Shown: positions 34,985-45,259, numbered from the stretch's first letter. The stretch is DNA of 64,000 nt from Anolis sagrei (GCF_037176765.1 NC_090026.1:133941252-134005251); one strand, 5' to 3'. Notes: generated from the sequence alone by a model not told the origin. Translations and numbers: made by a program.

Positions 34985-35890
34985 GTATCCCGGACAGAAA
35001 GCTACCCTGCCCCTGTTTCAAAGCCTCCAAGGAAGGTGCTTCCACCTGACTCCTGAGGCAGAGAGTTCCACTGCTGAACACTTAGGAAGTTCTTCCTAAT
35101 GTTCGGATGGCCTCCCACTCTCCCCCTTTCCCACCCCAAAGGCCTGGAAATGCATCGAGTGACTCATCCCTCCTGACTGCCCCGACAGATAGCCACCCAG
35201 CCTCTGTTTCAAAGCTTCCACCTGACTCCTGAGGCAGAGAGTTCCACTGCTGAACACTTAGGAAGTTCTTCCTAATGTTCGGATGGCCTCCCACTCTCCC
35301 CCTTTCCCACCCCAAAGGCCTGGAAATGCATCGAGTGACTCATCCCTCCTGACTGCCCCGACAGATAGCCACCCAGCCTCTGTTTCAAAGCTTCCACCTG
35401 ACTCCTGAGGCAGAGAGTTCCACTGCTGAACACTTAGGAAGTTCTTCCTAATGTTCGGATGGCCTCCCACTCTCCCCCTTTCCCACCCCAAAGGCCTGGA
35501 AATGCATCGAGTGACTCATCCCTCCTGACTGCCCCGACAGATAGCCACCCAGCCTCTGTTTCAAAGCTTCCACCTGACTCCTGAGGCAGAGAGTTCCACT
35601 GCTGAACAGTTAGGAAGTTCTTCCTAATGTTGGGATGGCCTCCCACTCTCCCCCTTTCCCATCCCAAAGGCTTGGAAATGCATCGTGACTGTCACTCATC
35701 CCTCCTGACTGCCCCGACAGATAGCCACCCTGCCTTTGTTTCAAAGCCTCCAAGGAAGGAGCTTCCACCGGACTCCTGAGGCAGAGAGTTCCACTGCTGA
35801 ACACTTAGGAAGTTCTTCCTTATGTTCGGATGGCCGCCCACTCTCCAACTTTCCCATCCCAAAGGCCTGGAAATCACTGTCACACATCCC
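34985..35890 (-). repeat. CR1-derived tandem array, 176-bp unit, 5 copies
   Basis: Units contain CACTGCTGAACACTTAGGAA, GTTCTTCCTAATGTTCGGAT and GACTGCCCCGACAGATAGCC. GTTCGGATGGCC-type starts lie at 35101, 35277, 35453, 35629 and 35824. The first three units are practically identical. It lies in ASB10 intron 2. Confidence 0.9.
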
Positions 35891-35894
35891 TCCT

Positions 35895-36085
35895 AACATG
35901 GGCCCTCCCTCCCTCCAGACTCCCACTCCCACCCTTCCTCACAGCCTCAAGATCCTTCCTGTCCCTTTTCCGTTTCCTTTTCCGCTTAAGCGGCCGGGGA
36001 AGGGGGACGGAAGGGGGCTGAGGATGTGAGGAAGGGTGGGAGTGGGAGACCAAAACTCCTGGAGGGGGGAAAGAGGGCCCAAGTT
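35895..36085. mobile_element. Fold-back MITE
   Basis: GGGCCCTCCCTCCCTCCAGA ... GAGGGCCCAAGTTGGCC, with inverted arms around CCGCTTAAGCGG. It shares this centre with the element at 57340-57510. Confidence 0.6.
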
Positions 36086-36099
36086 GGCCCGTGGCGAGT

Positions 36100-36800
36100 C
36101 AGGAGAAGCACCATCCAAGCTCCCCGCATCGATGGCCAGCCACCCAGCCTCTGTTTCCAAAGCCTCCAAGGAAAAAGTTTCCACCTGACTCCTGAGGCAG
36201 AGGGTTCCTCAGCTGAACACCCCTTCCAACACTTCTGACAGTCGAGATCTTCCTAATATTCGGATGACCTTCCAGTCTAACTTCCCCCCCCCCCCCCAAA
36301 AGGCCTGGAAATGCAGAAGTGGAGTGGGGTGCGCCCGTCGGGCTGGGGTGGGGGGCTCGTGGGTCTGCGCCGTTGCATCGCAGAAACCTCGCGTGGGACG
36401 AGACAGGCCCTCCAAGACCACCCACCGCAACCCCCTGCGAGGCAGAAGAGGTACCATCCAAGCTCCCCACACCGATGGCCAGCCAATCCGCCTCTGTCCT
36501 AAGCCTCCAAGGAAGGAGCTTCCACCGGACTCCTGAGGCAGAGAGTTCCTCAGCTGAACAGCCCTTCCAACACTTCTCACACTCGAGAAGCTCTTCCTAG
36601 TGTTCGGATGGCCTCCCAGTCTGCTTGGGCCCTCCCTCCAGGTGTTTTGGACCTAACTCCGGCCTCAGGCCCTGTTCTCCACCCCCCTCCCCTCCACCTG
36701 ACTCCTGAGGCAGAGAGTTCCTCAGCTGAACACCCCTTCCAACAGTTCTCCCAGTCGAGAAGCTCTTCCTAATGTTCGGATGGCCTCCCAGTCTACTCCA
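36100..36800 (-). repeat. Diverged CR1 3'-end copies
   Basis: AGCCTCCAAGGAAGGAGCTT, CTCCTGAGGCAGAGAGTTCC, GAAGCTCTTCCTAGTGTTCG occur two to three times (36160, 36505, 36705). They enclose the ASB10-like fragment at 36311-36430. Confidence 0.65.
36311..36430 (-). pseudogene. Duplicated fragment of ASB10 exon 2 joined to intron sequence
   Basis: GCAGAAGTGGAGTGGGGTGC through GGGTCTGCGCCG resembles exon 2 at 36891-36950 (GCAGAAGTGGAGGGGTCTCC...). The adjoining CTCGCGTGGGACGAGACAGG to CACCGCAACC resembles 34903-34959, just upstream of exon 3. No complete exon or open frame of the gene is formed. Confidence 0.65.
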
Positions 36801-36871
36801 GGTGTTTTGGACCTAACTCCGGCCTCAGACCTTGCTCTCTACCGCTCCCCCCCCCCCCCCATGTCACTCAC

Positions 36872-37142
36872 TCGAGGGAGTCCGGGCTGCGGCAGAAGTG
36901 GAGGGGTCTCCTCCCGTCGGGCTGGGCGGGGGCGCGGGGGTCTGCGCCGAAGGAGAGGAGGAGGCGCGCGCAGTCGGGGGCGGGGGCGGCGCAGGCCTCG
37001 TGCAGGGCCGTCCTCCCCCCGGGGGCCAGGTCCACCTCCGCCCCGCGAAGCAGCAGGTGCCGCAGGCAGTCCACGAAGCCACGCCCCGCCGTCACGTGCA
37101 GCGGGGAGGTCAGCTCCTGCTCGTAGGTCAGCGCCCAGATCC
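36872..37142 (-). CDS. ASB10: ASB10 exon 2: first ankyrin repeats
   Basis: Starts in phase 1 (GG) with IWALTYEQELTSPLHVTAGR, then FVDCLRHLLLRGAEVDLAPG, GRTALHEACAAPAPDCARLL, LSFGADPRAPAQPDGRRPLH, FCRSPDSLE. Ends phase 2 before GTGAGT. Acceptor TTGTTGCAG. It accepts either first exon. Confidence 0.95.
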
Positions 37143-37234
37143 CTGCAACAAGAGGGGGGAGGGAGGAGGGAAAGAGGGGAGGGGTCAGCGCCGAGGGGGG
37201 CCAGGGAGAGACTCCCCCCTTCCCTCATACCCAC

Positions 37235-37424
37235 TGAGCCACCGGGAGTTGCCCCGCAGCGCCTTCCACTCCTCGCTGTCGCTGGTGTCGAAGACGGAGT
37301 TGGGCCCCACGCCGCTGTCGGGGTCGCGCAGGAGGCAGAGCAGCGCGCACCCGTCGCCCTCCAGCAGCGCCCGCCAGAAGGCCCCCGCCGCCCCCTCCGC
37401 CCGCCGCGTCTGGATGGCCTCCAT
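37235..37424 (-). CDS. ASB10: ASB10 alternative first exon 1b
   Basis: ATG at 37424 in a strong context (GGCGCCATGG). Encodes MEAIQTRRAEGAAGAFWRAL, LEGDGCALLCLLRDPDSGVG, PNSVFDTSDSEEWKALRGNS, RWL and a first base joining exon 2 as Arg (donor A|GTGGGT). Matches the human ASB10 part ending in VFDTSDPERW and RALRLWSLTYEEEL. An upstream extension of the exon cannot be excluded. Confidence 0.9.
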
Positions 37425-37942
37425 GGCGCCCACGCACACGGGCAGGCCCCACGGGCACAGGCAGGAAGGGCTCGGGAATGAGGGAGGGAGGGGGAGAAGG
37501 AGACCTTGTGACAGGAAGGTGGGACCCCCTCCGCCCCGCCCCTCCCCTCGGAGCGATCTTGTATCCCGCCCCGCCCCCCCCCCGCCCCTCTCCACGGCTT
37601 TCGGGGCCTCGCCCCACGCAAGACAGTTCCCCGCCCCAGCCCTCGCTAGCCTTGGAAGTCGGAGAATCAAAGGAGTCCTTCTTTCTTTGGTCGTAACCAG
37701 AGTTAGGAAGTTGGGGAGTCTTTCTCTGGACCCTCCAGTTGGCTGTTAGGAATTGTGGGAGTTGAAGTCCAAGACGCCTGGAGGGAGGGTCCACGTCGGC
37801 CCGGCCTGAGAGAGAGGCTCCCTCTCCCCTCTTGCAAGGTCCTCTCCTTTCCTCCATCAGGAGAGAACAAACCCTCTTGACTCCTCATTGTGTCGGATTC
37901 ATCAGTTTCTTGTGTCATCAAGTCTCCAGTCCTCAATGAGTA
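37425..37942. other. ASB10 DNA between alternative first exons
   Basis: Contains a short fold-back remnant (GGCTGTTAGGAATTGTGGGA at 37740). GTCATCAAGTCTCCAGTCCT near 37914 recurs at 48917. A promoter for exon 1b would lie here, but no TATA box is evident. Confidence 0.4.
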
Positions 37943-37944
37943 GC

Positions 37945-39432
37945 TAGACCACTGTTTCTCAACCTGGGGGTCGGGACCCCTGCGGGGGTCGCGAGGGGGT
38001 TGCAGAGGAGTCGCCAAAGACCGTCAGAAAACTCAGTATTTTCTGTTGGTCATGCAGTACTGTGTCCACAGTGCTCTCTGGATGTAGGTGAACTACAACT
38101 CCCAAACTCATGGTCAATGCTCAGCAAACCCTTCCAGTATTTTCTGTTGTTCATGGGGGTTCTGTGTGCCAAGTTTGGTTCCACTCCATCGTTGGTGGCG
38201 TTCAGAGTGCTCTTTGATTGGAGGTGAACTATACATCCCAGCAATTACAACTCCCAAATGTCAAGTCTATTTAATCCAAACTCCACCAGTGTTCACATTT
38301 GGGCATATTGGGTATTCGTGCCAAGTTTGGTCTAGATCCATCACTGAGTCTACTGTGCTCTCTGGGTGTAGGTGAACTACAACTCCAGAACTCAAGGTCA
38401 ATGCCCAGCAAACCCTTCCAGTATTTTCTGTTAGTCACGGGAGTCCTGTGTGCCAAGTTTGGTTCAACGCCATCGTTGGTGGAGTTCAGAGTGCTATTTG
38501 ATTGGAGGTAAACTATAAATCCCAGCAACTACAACTCCCAAATGTCAAGTCTATTTAATCCAAACTCCACCAGTGTTCACATTTGGGCATATTGGGTATT
38601 CGTGCCAAGTTTGGTCTAGATCCATCACTGAGTCCACAGAGCTCTCTGGATGTAGGTGAACTACAACTCCAGAACTCAAGGTCAATGCCCAGCAAACCCT
38701 TCCAGTATTTTCTGTCCATTGTGGGAGTTCTGTGTGCCAAGTCTGGTTCCATTCCATCGTTGGTGGAGTTCAGAAAGCTCTTTGATGGTAGGTGAACTAT
38801 AAATCCCAGCAACTACAACTCCCAAGTGACAAAATCAATGCCCCACTAACCCACCAGTATTCAAATTAGAGCTTATGAGGTATTTAGTCCAGTGAATGAA
38901 AATACATCCTGCATATCAGATATTTACATTACGATTCGTAACTGTAACAAAATGACAGTTAGGAAGTAGTAACATGGTGCTTGGTGGGGACGAGAGACAG
39001 GGCCTTCTCGGCGGTGGCCCCTCGCCTGTGGAACTCGCTCCCCAGTGAAATTACTGGAAAGGTTTGGTGGATATAGACCTTGAGTTTGGGGGCTGTAGTT
39101 CACCTACGTCCAGAGAGCGCAGTGGACTCAAACAATGATGGATCTGGACCAAACTTGGCACAGATACTCAATATGCCCAAATGTGAACAGTGGTGGAGTT
39201 TGGGGAAACTAGACCTTGACATTTGGGAGTTGTAGTTGCTGGGATATATAGTTCACTCACAATCAAAGAGCATTCTGAACACCACCAATGATGGAAACTG
39301 AACCAAACTTGGCACACAGAACTCCCATGACTAACAGAAAATACTATGTTTTCTGACAGTCTTTGGTGACCCCTGTGACACCCCCTCATGACCCCTCTGG
39401 GGGTCCCGACCCCCAGGTTGAGACACTATAGT
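37945..39432. mobile_element. Long OC1-like hAT element with internal repeats
   Basis: The left end CACTGTTTCTCAACCTGGGG, GTCGGGACCCC and the right end GGGGGTCCCGACCCCCAGGT, TGAGACACT are inverted. The interior has 2-3 copies of a block of about 285 bp (AAACCCTTCCAGTATTTTCT, ACATTTGGGCATATTGGGTA). GAAAATACATCCTGCATATC at 38899 is typical of OC1/URR1. GGACGAGAGACAGGGCCTTC at 38987 is a piece of LINE. Confidence 0.7.
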
Positions 39433-39489
39433 AATATATAACACTGATATTCTACTATGCTAATAACATAATATATTGTATGTGTATAT

Positions 39490-39547
39490 ATATTAGTAAA
39501 CCGCTCTGAGTCCCCTTCAGGGTGAGAGGGGCAGAATTTAAAGGTCG

Positions 39548-39598
<51 letters not shown>

Positions 39599-39602
39599 AT
39601 AT
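39490..39602 (+). repeat. SINE/LINE tail and (AAAT)n
   Basis: AAACCGCTCTGAGTCCCCTT, CAGGGTGAGAGGGGCAGAAT, then (AAAT)n from 39548 to 39600. Confidence 0.75.
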
Positions 39603-39839
39603 GCATGTAAGTTACATGAGTTGACCACCATTTGAGTCGTGTCTTGCCTCTGGGCACATGTTTTGAAAAGCTGTATAAAATGGTGTTTCCTTTGTGTTCC
39701 TCCCCCATCTGCTTTCTTCTTTCGCTTCCTTTGTGATCTTTTGTTTGTGCTGAGATGTAACCTTTTGGATGAAAGAAGGCCTGCTCACCACCTTAAGGCT
39801 GGATTCCATTACTTTGTCTGCAACCAAGGAATATGTTAC

Positions 39840-41680
39840 CTGTCTGAGACTACATCTGCTTTTCCTTCCTTCCAGGGAGGACGCATTTTGCCTTTCTCTC
39901 CAGGCAAAATGTAGCTGCATGGACTTTCTGACTTTTTTACCTCTTTAGAAGATGAGACGTAGTAAGCTATTTTGCTCCTAGACCTTTCCTATCTAGAATG
40001 TATTTCCAGCCTCTTCTGCCTTTTCTTCCTTCCAGTGAGGACACATTGTGCCTCTCTCTCATGCAAAATGTAGCTGCATGGCCTTTCTGACTTTTTTACC
40101 TCTTTAGAAGATGAGACGCAGTAAGCTATTTTGCTCCTAGACCTTTCCTATCTAGAATGTATTTCCAGCCTCTTCTGCCTTTCCTTCCTTCCAGTGAGGA
40201 CACATTGTGCCTCTCTCTCCAGGCAAAATGTAGCTGCATGGCCTTTCTGACTTTTTTTTACCTCTTTAGAAGATGAGACATAGTGAGCTATTTTGCTCCT
40301 ACACCTTTCCTGTCTAGAATGTATTTTCAGCCTCTTCTGCCTTTCCTTCCTTCCAGCGAGGACGCATTTTGCCTTTCTCACCAGGCAAAATGTAACTGCA
40401 TGGACTTTCTGACTTTTTTTTACCTCTTTAGAAGATGAGACATAGTGAGCTATTTTGCTTCTGGACTCTTCCTATCTAGAATGCATTTCCATTCTCTTCT
40501 GCCTTTCCTTCCTTCCAGTGAGGACACATTTTGCCTTTCTCTCCAGGCAAAATATAGCTGTGTGGACTTTCTGACTTTTTTACATCTTTTGAAGATGAGA
40601 CGTAGTGAGCTATTTTGCTCCTAGACCTTTCCTATCTAGAATGTGTTTCCATTCTCTTCTGCCTTTCCTTCCTTCCAGTGAGGACGCATTTTGCCTTTCT
40701 CTCCAGGCAAAATATAGCTGTGTGGACTTTCTGACTTTTTTACCTCTTTAGAAGATGAGACGCAGTAAGCTATTTTGCTCCTAGACCTTTCCTATCTAGA
40801 ATGTATTTCCAGCCTCTTCTGCCTTTCCTTCCTTCCAGTGAGGACACATTGTGCCTCTCTCTCCAGGCAAAATGTAGCTGCATGGCCTTTCTGACTTTTT
40901 TTTACTTCTTTAGAAGATGAGACATAGTGAGCTATTTTGCTCCTACACCTTTCCTGTCTAGAATGTATTTTCAGCCTCTTCTGCCTTTCCTTCCTTCCAG
41001 CGAGGACGCATTTTGCCTTTCTCACCAGGCAAAATGTAACTGCATGGACTTTCTGACTTTTTTTTACCTCTTTAGAAGATGAGACGCAGTAAGCTATTTT
41101 GCTCCTAGACCTTTCCTATCTAGAATGTATTTCCAGCCTCTTCTGCCTTTCCTTCCTTCCAGTGAGGACACATTGTGCCTCTCTCTCCAGGCAAAATGTA
41201 GCTGCATGGCCTTTCTGACTTTTTTTTACCTCTTTAGAAGATGAGACATAGTGAGCTATTTTGCTCCTACACCTTTCCTGTCTAGAATGTATTTTCAGCC
41301 TCTTCTGCCTTTCCTTCCTTCCAGCGAGGACGCATTTTGCCTTTCTCTCCAGGCAAAATGTAGCTGTGTGGATTTTCTGACTTTTTTTACATCTTTAGAA
41401 GATGAGACATAGTGAGCTATTTTGCTTCTAGACTCTTCCTATCTAGAATGCATTTCCATTCTCTTCTGCCTTTCCTTCCTTCCAGTGAGGACGCATTTTG
41501 CCTTTCTCACCAGGCAAAATGTAGCTGCATGGACTTTCTGACTTTTTAGAAGATGAGACTTCTAAACTAGTGAACTCTAAGACCTGTCCTATTTAGAATG
41601 TATTTCTTTGACTTCAATCAATAGTTTTGAGCCTAAAGTTCTGACTCTGCCATCCTGATCCATCCTAAGAAGAGAAGCTT
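39840..41680 (+). repeat. 161-bp tandem satellite with higher-order structure, about 11 units
   Basis: TCTAGAATG-type starts lie at 39992, 40151, 40313, 40475, 40635, 40795, 40957, 41119, 41281 and 41442. Unit core: CCTCTTCTGCCTTTCCTTCC, AGTGAGGACGCATTTTGCCT, CAGGCAAAATGTAGCTGCAT, TAGAAGATGAGACATAGTGA. Segments 644 bp (four units) apart are identical over more than 200 bp. It ends in the LTR-like tail (CTTCAATCAATAGTTTTGAG) near 41620. Confidence 0.9.
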
Positions 41681-41834
41681 CTCCCAGCTCATTGCATGTA
41701 AGTAAGTTTGCTTTTGGTACTCTGATGTATTGATGGTGGAATCACCCCAACTTGGCCCAGACCTGCTCCAGAGCCCAGTTCTCTCCAGTTTGATGCCAAA
41801 AGGGGGCGCTTTCCCCCAAAGGGACAGAAGGCAG

Positions 41835-42055
41835 TCATAGAGTCACAGAATCCTAGAGTTGGAAGAGACCTGGTGGGCCATCCAGTCTGACCCCATTCTG
41901 CCAAAAAGCAGGAAAATCCCATTCAAAGCACCCCCGACAGATGGCCATCCTGCCTCCAAAGAAGGAGCCTCTACCACACTCCGGGGCAGAGAGTTCCACT
42001 GCTGAACGGCTCTCACAGTCAGGAAGTTCTTCCTCATGTTCAGATGGTGAGAAGC
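41835..42055 (-). mobile_element. CR1 LINE 3' end
   Basis: + strand: CATAGAGTCACAGAATCCTA, GAGTTGGAAGAGACCTGGTG to AAGTTCTTCCTCATGTTCAG, the reverse of a CR1 3' terminus. Confidence 0.8.
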
Positions 42056-42205
42056 GTGTGCGCGCGTGGGAGTGGGAGCGTGGGTGTGCGTTCCACTGCT
42101 GAACAGCTCTCTGGGCGGGCTTTCCATGGAAGGAGACCCCCATCCCCCTCCTCCTCCTCCCCCACTCCCCTCCTCCGCCCCCCAATGCGCGCCCCCCCCC
42201 CTCAC

Positions 42206-42404
42206 CCCACTCGCGGCTGATCCAGCGGGGCTCGTGGCTGCGAGCGCGGAGGACGAGGTCGACGGCGGCTCCCGGGCGGAAGTGGCGGCGCACCTGGTCC
42301 AGGTCCCCCGAGTAGAGCGCGTTCTCTACCACCGGGTCCCGGCACTCCAGGGGCCGCTCCTTGCCGGACCTGCCCTTGGCCCCGCCCCACCCTGGCCGAG
42401 ACAT
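42206..42404 (-). CDS. ASB10: ASB10 alternative first exon 1a
   Basis: ATG at 42404. Encodes MSRPGWGGAKGRSGKERPLE, CRDPVVENALYSGDLDQVRR, HFRPGAAVDLVLRARSHEPR, WISREW. Ends phase 1 (TGG G|GTGAGG), which joins exon 2 as Gly. The CRDPVVxNALYxGDL start is that of the second known type of ASB10 N-terminus, and it is also related to ASB16. Confidence 0.85.
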
Positions 42405-42504
42405 GGGAGGGGGGAGGTGGAGGGCGCCAAGGAGGAGGGAGGGGCCGCCCTTGAGGCTCCTTCGCCGGCCACGCCCCTTCCCGCCCCCTCCTGACTCGGA
42501 AGGA

Positions 42505-42570
42505 AGGGGGATATAAATAGCCCCCTCCCGCCCGCCCTCCCTCCTCGCCACAAATAGCCTTGACCTTTCC
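42505..42570 (-). promoter_or_regulatory. Candidate muscle-type promoter of ASB10 exon 1a
   Basis: On the - strand: AAAGGTCAAGGCTATTTGTG (42550-42569), with a nuclear-receptor half site AAGGTCA and an A/T-rich box, then CTATTTATAT (42511-42520), a TATA/MEF2-like box about 110 bp before the ATG. ASB10 is known to be expressed in heart and muscle. The promoter role is inferred. Confidence 0.45.
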
Positions 42571-42990
42571 AGCCGCGAGTTAGGCAGGCAGACACGGGTG
42601 GGGGGGGGGGAGTTGTGAGCAGGAGGGGAGGGGCCAGGGAGGGGGGGATGGTTGGTGCTCCTCCCCCCTCCCTTTCGTGGCCTTGCAAGGCCTAGGACTC
42701 CCCCCCAGCAGGGGTCCTGTGGTCATGGGTCACGCGGGGGGGGGGACACTCCCCCTCGGCTCCCCCCAAACAAACAGTGGGGCAAATAAGGAGGGAGCCT
42801 TAGTTGGAAACCCAGCATATCCACAAGGGCCGGAGACCCCGAGGAGGGGGCGTTTAGCCCCATAAGACGGGGGGGGGGGGGCGTGAGAGCCATGGATGTG
42901 AAAGAAAGGGGGGTCACAAGGGAGCAGCTTTGTTTTTTGCTGCCCTGGAGACTAGGGCTTCATGGAGGGCGACATGCAAGGAAAGACAAT
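42571..42990. other. Intergenic DNA, G-rich
   Basis: No repeats named. It lies between the putative ASB10 promoter and a DNA element at 42995. Confidence 0.35.
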
Positions 42991-42994
42991 CCAG

Positions 42995-43212
42995 GTTGCT
43001 TTGAGAGTTCCGGGTTGTCTGGCCATGTTCCAGTAGCATTCTCTCCTGACCTTTCGCCCACATCTATGGCAGGCATCCTCAGAGGTTGTGAGGTCTGTTG
43101 GACCTTCAACTATTTCTGTTGGAAACAAGTGTGAATGCAGGCGAAACGTCAGGAGAAAATGCCTTTAGAACATGGCCATATAGCCCGAAAAAAAACCCTA
43201 CAACAACCCAAT
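42995..43212. mobile_element. Long-inverted-repeat DNA element, short copy
   Basis: Left arm TCTGGCCATGTTCCAGTAGC, TTCTCTCCTGACCTTTCGCC. Right arm GGCGAAACGTCAGGAGAAAA, TGCCTTTAGAACATGGCCAT, ending ACAACAACCCA. Further fragments run to 43640. Confidence 0.65.
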
Positions 43213-43645
43213 GTTGCAATTAATCACCTGGATTAGCATTGCAAAGCCTTGCAGCTTCAAAGCCTGGCTGCTTCCTGCCTGAGGAGATCCTTTGTTGGGA
43301 GGTGTTTAGCTGGCCCTGATTGTTTCATGCCCGGAATTCCCGGTTTTTTTTAGTGTTGTTCTTTATTTACTCTTATGATTTTAGAGTTTTTTTAAAAATA
43401 TTGGGAGCCAGATTGTGTTCATTTTCATGGTTTCCTCCTTTCTGTTGACATTGCACACCTGCTTCTTGTGTGTTTCCATGGCTTCTCTGGGAAGTCTGAC
43501 ATGGTGGTTGTGAAAGTCTAGTTTCCAACAGACCTCACAACCTCTGAAGACGCTTGCCATAGATGTGGATGAAACGTCAGGAGAGAATGCTTCTGGAAGG
43601 TGGCCAGACAGCCTGGAAAACTCACTGCAACCCAGTGAAGCCTTC
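43213..43645. mobile_element. Interior and second end of the same DNA element family
   Basis: TGCAATTAATCACCTGGATT, AGCTTCAAAGCCTGGCTGCT, then CCTCTGAAGACGCTTGCCAT and ACGTCAGGAGAGAATGCTTC at 43545-43590. Confidence 0.55.
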
Positions 43646-43649
43646 CTTC

Positions 43650-44735
43650 GACAACAGAAAGAGATTTCACCTGAAAGTGAGGAAGAACTTTCTAGCTGTA
43701 AGGAAAGCTGTTCAGCAGTGGAACTCTCTGCCTCAGAGTGTGGTAGAATCTCCTTCCTTGGAGGCTTTTAAGGAGAGGCTGGGTGGCCATCTCTGTGTGT
43801 GTGTGTGGGGGGGGGGGGTGCTTTGTGCTTTCCCTTCCTTCCTTTTCCCTGTTTTTCCAGCTCTGGAAGATTCCATTTGTTGGGAGTAAGGAAAGCTGTT
43901 CAGCAGTGGAACTCTCTGCCTCGGAGTGTGGTGGAACCTCCTTCTTTGGAGGCTTTTAAGGAGAGGCTGGGTGGCCATCTCTGTGTGTGTGTGTGTGTGG
44001 GGGGGGGGTGCTTTGTGCTTTCCCTTCCTTCCTTTTCCCTGTCTTTCCAACTCTGGAAGATTCCATTTGTTGGGAGTAAGGAAAACTGTTCAGCAGTGGA
44101 ACTCTCTGCCTCAGAGTGTGGTGGAATCTCCTTCCTTGGAGGCTTTTAAGGAGAGGCTGGGTGGCCATCTGTGTGTGTGTGTGTGAGGGGGGGGGGGGTG
44201 CTTTGATTGTGCTTTCCCTTCCTTCCTTTTCCCTGTCTTTCCAACTCTGGAAGATTCCATTTGTTGGGAGTAAGGAAAGCTGTTCAGCAGTGGAACTCTC
44301 TGCCTCGGAGTGTGGTGGAACCTCCTTCCTTGGAGGCTTTTAAGGAGAGGCTGGGTGGCCATCTGTGTGTGTGTGTGGGGGGGGGGGGGTGCTTTGATTG
44401 TGCTTTCCCTTCCTTCCTTTTCCCTGTCTTTCCAACTCTGGAAGATTCCATTTGTTGGGAGTAAGGAAAACTGTTCAGCAGTGGAACTCTCTGCCTCAGA
44501 GTGTGGTGGAATCTCCTTCCTTGGAGGCTTTTAAGGAGAGGCTGGGTGGCCATCTGTGGGGTGTGTGTGTGCTTTGATTGTGCTTTCCTTTCCTTCCTTT
44601 TCCCTGTCTTTCCAACTCTGGAAGATTCCATTTGTTGGGAGTAAGGAAAGCTGTTCAGCAGTGGAACTCTCTGCCTCGGAGTGTGGCGGAATCTCATCCT
44701 TGGAGGCTTTTAAGAAGAGGCCACTGTCTCCTCCC
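43650..44735 (+). repeat. CR1-derived tandem array, about 190-bp unit, 6 copies
   Basis: Units: TTCAGCAGTGGAACTCTCTG, TTTAAGGAGAGGCTGGGTGG, (GT)n and poly-G, CCTTCCTTCCTTTTCCCTGT, GAAGATTCCATTTGTTGGGA. Starts near 43712, 43900, 44090, 44282, 44475 and 44658. Each unit combines a CR1 3' segment with a foreign segment. Confidence 0.9.
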
Positions 44736-44749
44736 CTTTGAAGATGTAA

Positions 44750-45062
44750 CAATGGAATTCTGTGAGGGAACTTCCTCTTGAAGTTTTATTGCCCTGAGCT
44801 TGCCCTTTTCCAGCCTCTTCTGCCTTTTCTTCCTTCCAGTGAGGACGCATTTTGCCTCTCTCTGCAGGCAAAATGTAGCTGCATGGACTTTTTTTTTTAA
44901 CTTTTTACCCTTTTTACCTCTTTAGAAGATGAGACTTCATAAACTAGTGAACTCCAAGACCTCTTCTACCTATTTCTTTGACTTCAATAAATACTTTCAA
45001 ACCTAGAGTTCTGACTCTGCAGTCCTGAGGAAGAGAAGCTTCTCCAGGTTTCACCACATCTA
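44750..45062 (+). mobile_element. LTR-like dispersed repeat, fullest copy
   Basis: GAATTCTGTGAGGGAACTTC, AGGACGCATTTTGCCTCTCT, GCAGGCAAAATGTAGCTGCA, AAGATGAGACTTCATAAACT, TTGACTTCAATAAATACTTT. The AATAAA and downstream part resemble an LTR R region. The class is inferred. It lies just past the IQCA1L 3' end. Confidence 0.5.
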
Positions 45063-45185
45063 AGTTTCTGCTGGCTTTAAAGAGAGGCTGGGTGGCCATC
45101 TGTGGGGGGTGCTTTGATGGTGCTTTCCTTCCCTTCCTTCTCTTTGTCTTTCCCCAACAAGACCAACTCTGGAAGCTCCCATTTG

Positions 45186-45191
45186 TTTATT
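45186..45191 (-). terminator. IQCA1L poly(A) signal
   Basis: AATAAA on the - strand (GGGGCAATAAACAAATGG), about 70 bp past the stop codon at 45260. Confidence 0.7.
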
Positions 45192-45259
45192 GCCCCTGAT
45201 TTGCATATGCATGCAAGCCAATGGGTTGACCACCCTCTGCTGCTGCTGCTGCTGGACTG

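Larger units (their letters stand above)
31355..42404 (-). other. ASB10: ASB10 gene (ankyrin repeat and SOCS box protein 10)
   Basis: Six - strand exons, two of them alternative first exons. ASB proteins bind substrates by ankyrin repeats and recruit Elongin B/C and Cullin 5 by the SOCS box, giving ubiquitin ligases. Seen here: about three ankyrin repeats in exon 2 (TSPLHVTAGRGF, GRTALHEACAA, GRRPLHFCRS), four in exon 3, and a SOCS box in the last exon. GVGPNSVFDTSDSEEW in exon 1b marks ASB10 rather than ASB16 or ASB18. Predicted lengths are 445 (from 1b) and 448 residues (from 1a), if one base of a poly-C run in exon 3 is ignored. Confidence 0.92.

Noticed and set aside
39840-41680. CRISPR-like regular repeats
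   Set aside because: Whole units repeat without unique spacers, and the sequence is clearly vertebrate.
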